Source: JACPUW01 sp049115495 (GTDB lineage: Bacteria > Bacteroidota > Bacteroidia > CAILMK01 > JACPUW01). From it: a stretch of DNA of 64,000 bases. Location of the stretch: positions 439,891 to 503,890 of the forward strand of contig JAGDZV010000004.1 in the NCBI GenBank assembly GCA_049115495.1, read 5' to 3'. Below, one piece after another: positions 1 to 9,016 of the stretch (position 1 is its first letter; every line of letters begins with the position of its first letter). The notes under the pieces are model-generated. The model had not been told where the DNA came from, searched no databases, and worked only from the letters and a program-made list of their open reading frames with translations. Position numbers and translations under genes: made by a program.

Positions 1-1495
1 AATCAAAGTTTAGTTCATATGATTTTGAACTGCTAAGGTCAATTGGTGGAGTTCTGAAAATGTATTGTTCGCCATTTTTATTTGATGCAAAGTTTTGAAT
101 GGTTAAACAAGCTTCTCCGTCGGCGGCTGCTCTTGTAGACCTCTTCCATCTTAGGTCATCATCGGCATTCTGTAACGACCAACCTTCATATGGGAATCCA
201 GTATCTTCAAAGTCAATCATTAATGGTGCTTTAACATCAGACACCTTTGGAGTTACAGTAATAAATTCTTTTAGCTCCATTGTATCAGCGCCTGCATTGT
301 TACTAATAATTAGCGTTACATCGTATTTCCCCGTTTTGCTATATGTAACTGTGGGGTCAGATGTAAATGCGGCACTTGGGGTTCCACTCGGAAAAAACCA
401 TTTATAATCCGTGCTATCTTTATTGGTGCAAGAAAGGTCTTTAAAGTCAATTTCAGCTCCTTCACAAATAACTGTTGCTTCAGTTTCGAACTTTGCTACA
501 GGAGCTCCAAAAGTTTGATTAGAATCAATTACACCTGTTTTATAAAGGTTATCTACAGATATTAGTTCACTTCTATATTCTTGAAATGTATTGTCAACTC
601 TTACTTTTTGCCCCGCAGTTAATATGGTTCTGCAATCACTGTAATCCATAATGTTCTCAATCATGTCGCGCTTATTTGGCACATCTTGATGACATGTATT
701 TTGCAATTTGTTACAACCTCTGCTGGCAGCATTTACCGGAGGTGTATCACAAACCCGGTCTCCAGTATTTCTGCAATTGTCTCCGCAACTGTTTTGAAAT
801 GGATGATAAAGGTCTAAGTAATGACCAAGTTCATGTGCAAGCGTTTGTCGGTTAAGTACATCAGATCTAATCATAATTCCGGGCAAACGAGTTGAACTCT
901 CCATCCAAGGAAAATATGCATAACCCAAAATGGTTCCAGAACCGCTGTTGGCAATGGTTCGCACAACATAAATATTTAAATACCTGTCAGGATCCCATTG
1001 ACTGAGAGACTTTACATTATCTCCAGCACTGCTTGTTTGTGAAGATTCAATTCTTACTATGCCACTGGTTGAGTCACCATTTTCGTCAAATTTCGCAAGC
1101 CTTAATTCTACTTGCATATCGGTTACAACCTGCTGCCATGCGGTATCCACATCTTCAATGTCTACATTTTGAAATCGCCAAACATCATTTACTTGTTGCA
1201 CGTATTGGTTTACAATTTCGTCACTAATGTTCTCGCTGCCATTATTGTGAATTATATGAAACACAGTAGGTATAATTCTTACATCACAGCCCGAAGAAGA
1301 TCTTTTGTTAGCCACATATGTTCTATTGTATAGTGCATCTTCATGTTCTGTTTGGGTTTGTAAAAGAGCCGGATTTTCATTAATAGCTTTGGTAAGCATC
1401 TCATCGGTAAAACATGGAATTTCTTTGTGATGCTGCGCACTAGCCATACCAGCATAAACGAAAACCATAAAAAATATACTTAGTGCTTTTCTCAT
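1..1495 (-). CDS. M43 (pappalysin-like) secreted metalloprotease, C-terminus cut by window edge
   Basis: About 498 residues are visible; the reading frame runs off the left edge of the window with no stop. A signal peptide of about 20 residues ending in an Ala-Gly-Met-Ala-Ser-Ala-like stretch starts the protein. The zinc motif HELGHYLDLYH lies at residues 221-231 and is followed by the Met-turn IMDYSDC, both typical of M43 peptidases. After the catalytic domain comes a PKD-like domain and the start of a jelly-roll domain, as in the neighbouring 667-residue paralogue, so a T9SS tail probably lies beyond the window. The start codon is one base past the stop of the upstream paralogue, so the two are surely co-transcribed. 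Secretion and proteolysis are inferred from family; the substrate is unknown. Confidence 0.88.
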   Translation of the reverse strand, partial: MRKALSIFFMVFVYAGMASAQHHKEIPCFTDEMLTKAINENPALLQTQTEHEDALYNRTYVANKRSSSGCDVRIIPTVFHIIHNNGSENISDEIVNQYVQQVNDVWRFQNVDIEDVDTAWQQVVTDMQVELRLAKFDENGDSTSGIVRIESSQTSSAGDNVKSLSQWDPDRYLNIYVVRTIANSGSGTILGYAYFPWMESSTRLPGIMIRSDVLNRQTLAHELGHYLDLYHPFQNSCGDNCRNTGDRVCDTPPVNAASRGCNKLQNTCHQDVPNKRDMIENIMDYSDCRTILTAGQKVRVDNTFQEYRSELISVDNLYKTGVIDSNQTFGAPVAKFETEATVICEGAEIDFKDLSCTNKDSTDYKWFFPSGTPSAAFTSDPTVTYSKTGKYDVTLIISNNAGADTMELKEFITVTPKVSDVKAPLMIDFEDTGFPYEGWSLQNADDDLRWKRSTRAAADGEACLTIQNFASNKNGEQYIFRTPPIDLSSSKSYELNFD

Positions 1496-1496
1496 T

Positions 1497-3500
1497 TTAC
1501 TCAATAATTAATCGTTTAGTGGCAATAAACCCATCTTTTTCTATTGTAACAAAGTACAAACCACGATCAAATGCTTTGGTTTCAAAAGTGAGCGAATTTC
1601 CTTGCAATTTAAGCTTTTGAATTTCTCTTCCAGAAATATCACTAATAGTTATTAAACCATTTTCAAAAGCTTTTTCAGCTGAAATAGAAATCATGCCAAG
1701 TACTTCGCTTGGGTTTGGAAATATTTCAAATGCCGATTGAATATTTTTATTTTCAAAGCCTAGTTGCACATTGCCAACATTGATATTGTCAATGTAAAGG
1801 TTATTACCATTCTTTGAAGTGAACTCGAATTTTACAAGTAGGTCATATTTTACATACCTGCTCAGATCAATTTCTTTATTAAGCCAATGAGCGTCTTCAG
1901 TTGGAACGTAGGCATAAGCTCTCTCAAAAGTAGTTTCGAGTCTTTTGGCGGTTTCGCTACTAACCAAGCGCCAGGTTTGGCCACAATCCAAAGATACATG
2001 TATGTTCAACAGGTCGTTGCTTTCTTCATCAATCCGAGCATAAGAAACATCATAGGTTAACGTTTGATTTTCTAAACCCAAAATATTAAACATCGGGGTT
2101 ACAAAAGAAGCCTGATATGAGGGCCTGCCTGAACCAAAATTTGGCACAAATAGACAAGAAGTACCATTTCTTCCTTTATCAGACCATTGCCAACCAAATT
2201 CTTCAGGCAGTCCTTTTAAGGTATAGTCAGCAGGAACTCCAGCATTAAAATCGTTTAAAAAAGATGATGAGTATTTATTATCGCTGTCAATAATTGTAAT
2301 AAAAGCATCAGAAGTTTTTTTGTTTGAGCCTTTAGTGTTGGTTACGGTAAGGCTTACATCATATACGCCAGGCTCATTAAAAGTTACTGTTGGATTTGCG
2401 TCGCTTGAAGATAGTTCTACAGGTCCGCTAAAGTTCCAAGCCAGTTGGCCTGAGCCGCTGTGATCACAACCCGTATAGATAAACTGAATTTCTTCGCCAG
2501 CACATGCTATTCTCAAGTCTGCATCAAAGTTGGCATTTGGTTTGGTCACCACATCTTCTCCTTCTACTCCAGTGTCTTCTAAGTTGTCCTCTGAAACGAG
2601 TTCAGAGCGATAGAAGTCAATTGCACTGTGCATTCTAATCTTTTGACCGTTGGTAAACATGGCCGAGCAATCACTGTAGTCCATGTAGTTTTCAATTTGA
2701 TCAATAAGGTCGGGAGAATCATTGGTGCACGAATTTCTTCCTTTTGGACAACCAAAATTGGCTTCTGAAGCAGGTGGTGTATCCGCTACATCGTCTCCTC
2801 TAAAACATCCTCCATCAAAAGTGTGTTTAAGGTTTAGGTAGTGACCAATTTCGTGGGTAAGCGTATTGCCATTCATTTGATCGTAGCGCATTACAATACC
2901 ATCGTTGCTGCCGCCTTGGCCTGGATAGTAGGCGTAGCCAAGCGTAATACCTTCACCTGAAGAAAGAATAGATTTAACCACCCATATATTTAGATACATG
3001 TCTTGATTCCAACGGATAAGATTTTTGACATTGTTTCCGCCAAAATCTCTTACATCTTCCGTTTTAGCCGAAAATGTTCTTGTAATTCCATTGGTGCAAT
3101 TACCTTCTTCATCAATTTTTGCCAACCTAAATTCAATTTGGCAATCAACTGCTTGACTTTTGAAAGGGGCTTGTATTAAATTGGTATCTCTGTTGTTTAA
3201 AGAAAAGTCTTGATTGATTTGTTCTACAAGACCAATAATCTCACTATCATCAATATTTTCAACTCCACCTTGATGTATAATATGAAATACAACAGGGATT
3301 ATATACTTGTTTGCTTTTTTATTTGAGTGTGTTTGATCATTGAGCCTATTCTGATAATATACTTCAAATTGTGGGTTGTTTAAAGTGTGGTCAGTTACAT
3401 GTGTATGTGATTCAATTCCACACCATGGATTTTGGGCACTTGAATTTGTTGCTAGAAAATTAATAGGTATGAGTAAAATGAATAGCTGTAGATATTTCAT
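1497..3500 (-). CDS. M43 metalloprotease with PKD domain and T9SS sorting tail
   Basis: This 667-residue protein has a signal peptide ending near Ser-Ser-Ala-Gln at residues 20-23, then an M43 catalytic domain. The zinc motif HEIGHYLNLKH is at residues 216-226 and the Met-turn YMDYSDC follows about 50 residues later. A PKD-like domain follows at about 310-400, then a jelly-roll domain at about 420-580 containing a YIDNINVG strand. The last 75 residues are a type A T9SS sorting domain (FEIFPNPS at its start, GLYFVTIE near its end). The protein is expected to be exported by T9SS and to be surface bound or released. It is the first gene of a two-gene unit with the truncated paralogue downstream. 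The start is the first ATG, preceded by a credible signal peptide; no strong promoter match was seen. Confidence 0.93.
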   Translation of the reverse strand: MKYLQLFILLIPINFLATNSSAQNPWCGIESHTHVTDHTLNNPQFEVYYQNRLNDQTHSNKKANKYIIPVVFHIIHQGGVENIDDSEIIGLVEQINQDFSLNNRDTNLIQAPFKSQAVDCQIEFRLAKIDEEGNCTNGITRTFSAKTEDVRDFGGNNVKNLIRWNQDMYLNIWVVKSILSSGEGITLGYAYYPGQGGSNDGIVMRYDQMNGNTLTHEIGHYLNLKHTFDGGCFRGDDVADTPPASEANFGCPKGRNSCTNDSPDLIDQIENYMDYSDCSAMFTNGQKIRMHSAIDFYRSELVSEDNLEDTGVEGEDVVTKPNANFDADLRIACAGEEIQFIYTGCDHSGSGQLAWNFSGPVELSSSDANPTVTFNEPGVYDVSLTVTNTKGSNKKTSDAFITIIDSDNKYSSSFLNDFNAGVPADYTLKGLPEEFGWQWSDKGRNGTSCLFVPNFGSGRPSYQASFVTPMFNILGLENQTLTYDVSYARIDEESNDLLNIHVSLDCGQTWRLVSSETAKRLETTFERAYAYVPTEDAHWLNKEIDLSRYVKYDLLVKFEFTSKNGNNLYIDNINVGNVQLGFENKNIQSAFEIFPNPSEVLGMISISAEKAFENGLITISDISGREIQKLKLQGNSLTFETKAFDRGLYFVTIEKDGFIATKRLIIE

Positions 3501-3572
3501 AAGGGATTCACAATATTAGGTTTGGAACTACACTTATATTGACACTTAATTGGACAGTTAGTTTTTTTTGGT

Positions 3573-3605
3573 CAAAAAAAATCCCCGCAATTGCGGGGAT
3601 TTTTA
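3573..3605 (-). terminator. Rho-independent terminator with perfect palindromic stem
   Basis: A perfect 20-base palindrome (3581-3600, ATCCCCGCAA and its complement) is flanked by A-runs on the left and T-runs on the right, so it could work in both directions. On the minus strand it lies 26 bases after the stop of the 460-residue M43 protease and separates it from the next protease gene. Confidence 0.85.
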
Positions 3606-3630
3606 ATTCGAAAAATCTAATTTCTAATTA

Positions 3631-5013
3631 TTAGTTACCAGTAAACTGTACTCTTTCTACAATTACTGTGTCTTCCATTTGAATTTCAACTAGGTAAACT
3701 CCATCTGCACCTAGGTCCATTTCTGATGCACTAATTTCAATCTTATTAACACCATTATGAAGTTTCTTTTTGCAGTCTTTATATGCAGATCTGCCTAGTA
3801 AATCTCTTATTTCAATGCAAGCATTTACATCTCTTGGAGCGTCTATTTCAATTATGATTTTATCAGAGAAAGGGTTTGGATATACTGTAGTTTTTCCTTT
3901 AATGTCGTCTACAATCTTATCATTAATACCTGTGCGTTGTAGATTAGACCATGATACAAGCTCAGTTCTGTAAGATACAAGAGTGCCTCTCATTCTTGTT
4001 ACTTGGTCTCTAGAAAACATTTGCGGACAATTTCTGTAATCCATTATGTTGGTTACATTGTCTATCTGCGGCTCATTAGGGCAGCTATTAAGGTTTCTGG
4101 CACAGCTTAAAAACTGTGTTGAAGCTTGGGGTATATCGCAAATTTTGTCTCCTTTAAACTTACAGTCTCCATCACTACAACCGGTAGGATCTCCATTTTC
4201 ATCAAGAATCGACTTTTCGTCGCCCTGAAAAGGATGTCTTAAACCTAACCAATGGCCAACCTCGTGAGATAAGGCATGCTTATAAAAAGGGTCTCCAATA
4301 TTTTGTCTATAAACATCAATTAATCCAATAATACCAGATTGTGTACCTCTTGTGTTGCCAGAAGCTTCAAACTCAGGCAAAGTAGCATAAGCCAAAATAG
4401 TACCGCCACCTTGTACTTGGGTAAGATCTTTTACAATCCAAAAGTTAAGGTATTTCTTAGAGTCCCAGTATTTGCCGTTTTGATAGGTGTAATACTTCGC
4501 TTCATCGTCACTTGATCTATTTGCGGCATAGGTTAAAGATGTAGGATAGTAATTTATTCCTGTTGTTGCTTCACCGTCTGGATCTACTTCAGCTAATAGA
4601 AACTGAATGTTGGCATTGCCTCTTCTAAACCCATTATAATAAGGTTGTATGAGAGTAGAGTCTGTATTTGTTCTGTTAAAATCATCATTTAACCTTTGAA
4701 CAACAGCTTGTGCGGCTGCTTCGCCAAAAAACCTATCTGGGCCAGTCTCATTTTCTGGATGTAGGTAATGAAATACGATTGGAATATAGAAAGTTCTTCC
4801 ATCATCAACCTTATTTGCGCTGTTGCCATAAGCAACAACTGCTTCGTCAAGTTCTCTTTCCGCTTTTTTAAATGCTTCAGGATCTTTATCGTAGGCTTCT
4901 TTGTAGATATGGTCTGTTTTACACCACTCACCATGCTCATGTGCATGGGTTTGTGCAAAACTCAAAGAGCTAATGGTAAGTAGGGCAACAAGTAGGAGTA
5001 GAGGTTTACGCAT
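3631..5013 (-). CDS. M43 metalloprotease with T9SS sorting tail
   Basis: This 460-residue protein begins with a signal peptide (cleavage near residue 20, Ser-Phe-Ala-Gln). The zinc motif HEVGHWLGLRH is at residues 250-260 and the Met-turn IMDYRNC follows about 70 residues later, which together identify M43. The last 80 residues are a T9SS sorting domain (TVYPNPFSDK at its start). Unlike its 667-residue neighbour it has no PKD or jelly-roll domain between protease and tail. A clear terminator follows, so it is its own transcription unit although it lies beside two paralogues in the same orientation. Function is secreted proteolysis by family; the substrate is not known. Confidence 0.93.
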   Translation of the reverse strand: MRKPLLLLVALLTISSLSFAQTHAHEHGEWCKTDHIYKEAYDKDPEAFKKAERELDEAVVAYGNSANKVDDGRTFYIPIVFHYLHPENETGPDRFFGEAAAQAVVQRLNDDFNRTNTDSTLIQPYYNGFRRGNANIQFLLAEVDPDGEATTGINYYPTSLTYAANRSSDDEAKYYTYQNGKYWDSKKYLNFWIVKDLTQVQGGGTILAYATLPEFEASGNTRGTQSGIIGLIDVYRQNIGDPFYKHALSHEVGHWLGLRHPFQGDEKSILDENGDPTGCSDGDCKFKGDKICDIPQASTQFLSCARNLNSCPNEPQIDNVTNIMDYRNCPQMFSRDQVTRMRGTLVSYRTELVSWSNLQRTGINDKIVDDIKGKTTVYPNPFSDKIIIEIDAPRDVNACIEIRDLLGRSAYKDCKKKLHNGVNKIEISASEMDLGADGVYLVEIQMEDTVIVERVQFTGN

Positions 5014-5129
5014 ATTTAGATTTCTTTACGTTCTACAAATTAAATTAACATTGTCAAATTAAGCTATTGTTATTCAGAATTAATTAACGTGATTTATAAG
5101 TGGTAGGTTCTAACACATACTTAGAATTT

Positions 5130-6551
5130 TCAATTTTCTTGCTCTGCCATTACTGTAGCTACGGTAGCATCGCCTGTTACATTTACCACAGTTCTACACA
5201 TATCTAAGATTCTGTCAATGGGGAAAATAATGGCTATCCAAAAAGGAGGTAAGCCTACCGATTGAAGTACCATAATCATCATAATAAGGCCAGCACTGGG
5301 TACTGCCGATGCTCCTATTGATGCTAAAGTAGCGGTAAGCACAATGGTGAGTTGCTGAATAAGGTCCAAGTCAACTAGGTGTATTTGCGCTAGATAAATA
5401 ACTGCAACAGAAATGTAAAGACTTGTTCCGTCCATATTTACGGTTGCTCCAATTGGTAAAACGAAGCTGCTAATTTTCTTAGGAACACCTAGATTCTCGT
5501 TTACACATTGCATTGTTACCGGTAATGTAGCCGCGCTTGAACTTGTGGTAAATGCAAGGGTTTGTGCGCGTCTTATTGCCTTTAAAAATTGAAAAGGCTT
5601 ATGCTTTTTAGAAAATAGAGCAATTATAGAAGGGTAAACCACAATTACCAATGTGGCTAATCCTGCCACAACTACTAAACCATATGTGCCTAATGATGAA
5701 AGCATTTCGCCAAGTACACTCAGGTCGTCTTGTGCCATTTCTGTTAACATACCAGCCATAAGTGCAAAAACGAAAAACGGTGCACCAATCATCACAATGT
5801 CAACCATTTTTAGAAATACTTCATTTAAGCCATCAACAACCTTATTAATTGGATCAGCTTTTTCAGGAGCAATAAGTAGGAGCACAACTCCAAAAAACAA
5901 GGCAAAGAATATTATTTGAAGCATTAAACCATTGCTACTTAGCGCCAAGAAAATATTACTTGGTACCATATCTATTAAAATCTGCAATGGGCCTTCTTCT
6001 TTTCTATTTGTTGCAGTGGAAGCCTTTTGCTTAATATTCTCGTTGCTCTTAAGTTTTTCAAGATCAGCTTTGCTGGCATTAATTAAGAGCTCATATTCAG
6101 GGTTGTCAAGATAATTCTTACCGTCTTTTATTTCAACACCGTCAGTTTCTTGTACCCACATTTCATAGGCTAATCTATTTTTTACTTTAAGAGACTCTAC
6201 TAGGTTTTCACCTGGTTTAATGGTATTAACTGCAAACAGCCCAACTGCGATGGCAATAACGGTTGATACAACATAGAAGCCAAGGGTTTTTAAACCCAAA
6301 GCCCCGAGCTTTTTAATATCCTTAAGGTCGGCAATTCCTTTAATTATAGAAAAGAGCACAAGAGGAATGGCAATAAGCTTTAAGAGATTGATGAAAATTG
6401 TACCAAATGGTTTGATCCAGTCAAGGGTGAATTCTTGTATGCCCAAAGACACACCAATAAATGCCCATGCTATACCTAATGCCAGTCCAATTAAAATCCG
6501 CCAATGAAGTGCCAAATCGATTTGTTTTTTAAGATGCCGAAAATATGACAA
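5130..6551 (-). CDS. Dicarboxylate/amino acid:cation symporter (DAACS family)
   Basis: This protein of up to 473 residues is a glutamate/aspartate or C4-dicarboxylate symporter of the inner membrane. The serine-rich hairpin motif TTSSSAATLP is at 335-344 and the sodium/substrate motif NMDGT is at 372-376, both hallmarks of the family. Between the third and fourth membrane segments there is an extra, charged hydrophilic loop of roughly 65 residues (about 117-185). The first codon in this frame is TTG at 6551, but a promoter-like pair (TTG, 20 bases, TATTTTCG) overlaps it, so the true start may be TTG at 6515, which gives a compact ALHWRILIGLALG N-terminus. Which solute is carried cannot be read from the sequence. 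Confidence 0.92.
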   Translation of the reverse strand: MSYFRHLKKQIDLALHWRILIGLALGIAWAFIGVSLGIQEFTLDWIKPFGTIFINLLKLIAIPLVLFSIIKGIADLKDIKKLGALGLKTLGFYVVSTVIAIAVGLFAVNTIKPGENLVESLKVKNRLAYEMWVQETDGVEIKDGKNYLDNPEYELLINASKADLEKLKSNENIKQKASTATNRKEEGPLQILIDMVPSNIFLALSSNGLMLQIIFFALFFGVVLLLIAPEKADPINKVVDGLNEVFLKMVDIVMIGAPFFVFALMAGMLTEMAQDDLSVLGEMLSSLGTYGLVVVAGLATLVIVVYPSIIALFSKKHKPFQFLKAIRRAQTLAFTTSSSAATLPVTMQCVNENLGVPKKISSFVLPIGATVNMDGTSLYISVAVIYLAQIHLVDLDLIQQLTIVLTATLASIGASAVPSAGLIMMIMVLQSVGLPPFWIAIIFPIDRILDMCRTVVNVTGDATVATVMAEQEN

Positions 6552-6568
6552 CTTAGGTGCTTGGACAA
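6538..6568 (-). promoter_or_regulatory. Promoter-like pair for the DAACS symporter
   Basis: On the minus strand a TTG (6568-6566) and a TATTTTCG (6545-6538) are 20 bases apart. The -7 element has one mismatch to the Bacteroidota consensus TAnnTTTG. If real, transcription starts near 6534 and the symporter cannot start at the TTG at 6551. Confidence 0.45.
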
Positions 6569-6586
6569 AACTGATACCTATAGGCT

Positions 6587-6619
6587 TTGAAAATCAATGC
6601 ATAAAATATTGCACCTTTG
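6587..6619 (+). promoter_or_regulatory. Promoter-like pair for the CNNM/CorC gene
   Basis: TTG at 6587-6589 and CACCTTTG at 6612-6619 are separated by 22 bases. The -7 element differs from TAnnTTTG only in its first base. It ends 5 bases before the ATG at 6625, which would give a leader of only a few bases. Confidence 0.45.
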
Positions 6620-6624
6620 TAAAT

Positions 6625-7902
6625 ATGGAATCGGAATTGGGCATAGTGCTCGTGTCTTTATTATTCTCTGCATTTTTTAGCGGAAGCGAAATTGCTTTTG
6701 TTTCTACCAACAGATTGCGGATTGAAATTAAAGGTAATAAAGAAGGGTTTATTTCAGGTTTGCTTTCAACTTATGTCAAGCGTCCATCGCATTTTATAAC
6801 CACCATGCTTATTGGTAACAACATTGCCATGGTGATTTACGGTATATTCTTTTCATCATTTATAATGGGCATTTGGGAATCGAATAATTTATACGGTGCC
6901 GATAATCCTCTCATCATCTTTTTGTTGCAAACCGTTTTAGCATCAATTGTAGTTTTAATCATTGCAGAGTTTATTCCAAAAGCGCTTTGTTCATTAAGCC
7001 CATTTAAAGTGCTTACAGCTTTTGCCTTGCCTTTAGCCATTTTTTTCTTTCCATTTAAATACTTGGTAGAGATTACGGTTTGGCTGGCTAAATTGATTCT
7101 AAAATATTTATTTAGGGTTCAAATTGAAGAAGATGAAGAAAGCTATGACAGAATAGACCTTTTTCATATGGTAGATGAAAGCTCAACTGAAGATGATGAA
7201 CTTGAAGGTGATGTAAATACACAAATTTTCAAGAACGCTTTAGAGTTTGCCAATACAAAAATTAGAGATTGTATGGTGCCACGGCCTGAAATTGACGCCG
7301 TAGATATAAGTGCGGATATTGAAGCGCTAAAAACTTTGTTTTTTGAAACAGGTAGAAGTAAGCTGGTAGTTTACAGAGAAAATATTGACAATATTCTGGG
7401 CTATGTTCATTCAATTGATTTGTTTAATGACCCTGAGTCTATTCAGAATATGATAATTCCAATGCCATTTGCAAGCGAATCAACACCTGCAAGTGAGCTT
7501 TTAAGAGAGCTTATTGATAAGCAAAGAAGTGTTTCGCAGGTTGTAGATGAATTTGGCGGAACTGCTGGAATTGTGACAATTGAAGATTTGATTGAAGAGA
7601 TTTTTGGCGAAATTGATGATGAATATGATGTTGACGATTTTACTGAAAAACAAATCAGCGAAAACGAATTCATTTTTTCTGCCAGACTTGAAATAGAGCA
7701 TATTAATGATAAGTATGAATTAGGAATTCCTGAGGGTGATTATGACACCTTGGGAGGGTTTCTTATTCATAATTACCAGAGTATTCCTGAAGAAGGTGAA
7801 GAAATATCGGTTGACAGGTTTACATTCAAAATTTTGGGAATGGACGGTGCTAGAATTAACGACTTAAGATTACTTGTAAATAGTGATGAAGAATACGGGT
7901 AG
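6625..7902 (+). CDS. CNNM/CorC-type membrane protein with CBS pair
   Basis: This 425-residue protein belongs to the HlyC/CorC (HCC) family. Residues 1-190 form the CNNM (DUF21) membrane domain, with the typical SAFFSGSEIAFVS stretch near the start and a LIGNNIAMV helix. Residues about 205-330 form a pair of CBS domains (DCMVPRPEIDAVD, then SVSQVVDEFGGTAGIVTIED), and about 340-420 the CorC-HlyC transporter-associated domain. Relatives are linked to Mg2+/Co2+ homeostasis; GldE of gliding bacteria is a cousin, but I see nothing that would identify this one as GldE. The next gene starts 20 bases before its stop, so translation is likely coupled. Confidence 0.9.
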   Translation: MESELGIVLVSLLFSAFFSGSEIAFVSTNRLRIEIKGNKEGFISGLLSTYVKRPSHFITTMLIGNNIAMVIYGIFFSSFIMGIWESNNLYGADNPLIIFLLQTVLASIVVLIIAEFIPKALCSLSPFKVLTAFALPLAIFFFPFKYLVEITVWLAKLILKYLFRVQIEEDEESYDRIDLFHMVDESSTEDDELEGDVNTQIFKNALEFANTKIRDCMVPRPEIDAVDISADIEALKTLFFETGRSKLVVYRENIDNILGYVHSIDLFNDPESIQNMIIPMPFASESTPASELLRELIDKQRSVSQVVDEFGGTAGIVTIEDLIEEIFGEIDDEYDVDDFTEKQISENEFIFSARLEIEHINDKYELGIPEGDYDTLGGFLIHNYQSIPEEGEEISVDRFTFKILGMDGARINDLRLLVNSDEEYG

Positions 7903-8593
7903 GCTCTACTTATTACCTAATTTAATTGCTGAAGGAACCGCTTCATCAGCCTTGCCCGATTACAATAGGCTACTGATCGCGGAGCTTGGCCATTTTATTT
8001 GTGAGCATGCCAAGCAGCTACGTGTTTTGTTAAAAGCTTCAGGCTTAAAATCACCTTATGATCATATTGAGTTTTTTGAGCTTAACAAACACACCAACCA
8101 ACATGAAATTAGTAGTTTTTTAAAACCACTGTTTGAAGGAAAAGACATGGGCTTAGTTAGTGATGCTGGTTGCCCAGGGGTGGCCGATCCTGGTGCTCAA
8201 GTTGTAGAGATAGCCCACCAAAAAAATATAGAAGTAATTCCTTTAGTTGGCCCATCAAGTTTATTAATGGCCTTAATGGCGTCTGGGTTTAATGGTCAGC
8301 AATTTACGTTTAACGGGTATTTACCACAAAAGGAAAAAGAACTTAAGAATAAACTATTGGAGTTGGAGCGCAAAGCGCTTGCTGGCAGTACAGAGTTATT
8401 TATAGAAGCTCCTTATAGAAACCAAAAAATGCTTGATTTCATATTGAAAAGTCTTGGAGCCAATACCAAGCTTTGTATAGCATTTAATATTATGGGGCAA
8501 AACGCTTTTATCAAAACAAAGCCCGTTTTTCTGTGGAGAAAAGAAAAATTAAAGCTTTCTAAAGAACCAGCCGTTTTTATTATTGGTCGTTAG
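7883..8593 (+). CDS. RsmI-like SAM-dependent methylase (tetrapyrrole methylase fold)
   Basis: This 236-residue protein has the fold of 16S rRNA cytidine-1402 2'-O-methyltransferase and tetrapyrrole methylases. Diagnostic stretches are GLVSDAGCPGVADPG (about 90-104), VIPLVGPSSLLMALMASG and FIEAPYRN. The N-terminus (GRLYLLPNLIAEG) matches the shorter Bacteroidota paralogue of RsmI, so the exact substrate is uncertain. Two ATG codons stand in tandem at 7883 and 7886; either may start. The gene overlaps the CNNM/CorC gene by 20 bases, and its end overlaps the convergent thioesterase by 14 bases. Confidence 0.85.
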   Translation: MMKNTGRLYLLPNLIAEGTASSALPDYNRLLIAELGHFICEHAKQLRVLLKASGLKSPYDHIEFFELNKHTNQHEISSFLKPLFEGKDMGLVSDAGCPGVADPGAQVVEIAHQKNIEVIPLVGPSSLLMALMASGFNGQQFTFNGYLPQKEKELKNKLLELERKALAGSTELFIEAPYRNQKMLDFILKSLGANTKLCIAFNIMGQNAFIKTKPVFLWRKEKLKLSKEPAVFIIGR

Positions 8594-9011
8594 TTAAACT
8601 TAAAAGTTCTTGGGTTACTGGGCGCACTTTTCTAACGTCGTAGTTAAAGCAAACCATCCTTGTTTTTGCAATAGCTAATAATTTACCTGTGGTAAGGTTT
8701 GTTAACTCATAAACGAAATCAAATGAAGAATTACTGATATCGTCTATAGCTATTTTAACCAAAATCTTATCATGCAAAAAGCCTTCAGATTTAAACACTA
8801 TTGCCGCATCGCCTTGAATTAAGCTGGTGTTTGCACCTACATTTAATTCACTCAATCCTTTTTGGGTTAAAAAGTCGATTCTAGCTTCTTGCAAATAGCT
8901 TTGTATTTTGTCATTTGCAAGATGATTGCCGTAGTTTAAGTCAGTAACCCTAACTTGAATTTGGAAACTATGGTGGAATTTTTCAGGGGTTGAAATGCTA
9001 ATTTTAGGCAT
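8580..9011 (-). CDS. Acyl-CoA thioesterase, 4HBT/hotdog (YbgC-like)
   Basis: This 143-residue protein has the single hotdog domain of 4-hydroxybenzoyl-CoA-thioesterase-like enzymes. The signature region RVTDLNYGNHLANDKIQSY (about 22-40) followed by an EARIDFL helix fits the YbgC/FadM group, with Asn in place of the usual Asp-x-x-Gly-His arrangement partly retained. It would hydrolyse acyl-CoA in the cytoplasm. It is the last gene behind the M4 protease and the unknown 481-residue protein (5-base gap upstream). Its stop lies inside the end of the RsmI-like gene on the other strand. Confidence 0.82.
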   Translation of the reverse strand: MPKISISTPEKFHHSFQIQVRVTDLNYGNHLANDKIQSYLQEARIDFLTQKGLSELNVGANTSLIQGDAAIVFKSEGFLHDKILVKIAIDDISNSSFDFVYELTNLTTGKLLAIAKTRMVCFNYDVRKVRPVTQELLSLTNDQ

Positions 9012-9016
9012 AGGGA

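Noticed and set aside
99..407. 102-codon open frame on the plus strand at the window start
   Set aside because: The minus strand codes for the truncated M43 protease here, with HELGH and Met-turn in frame.
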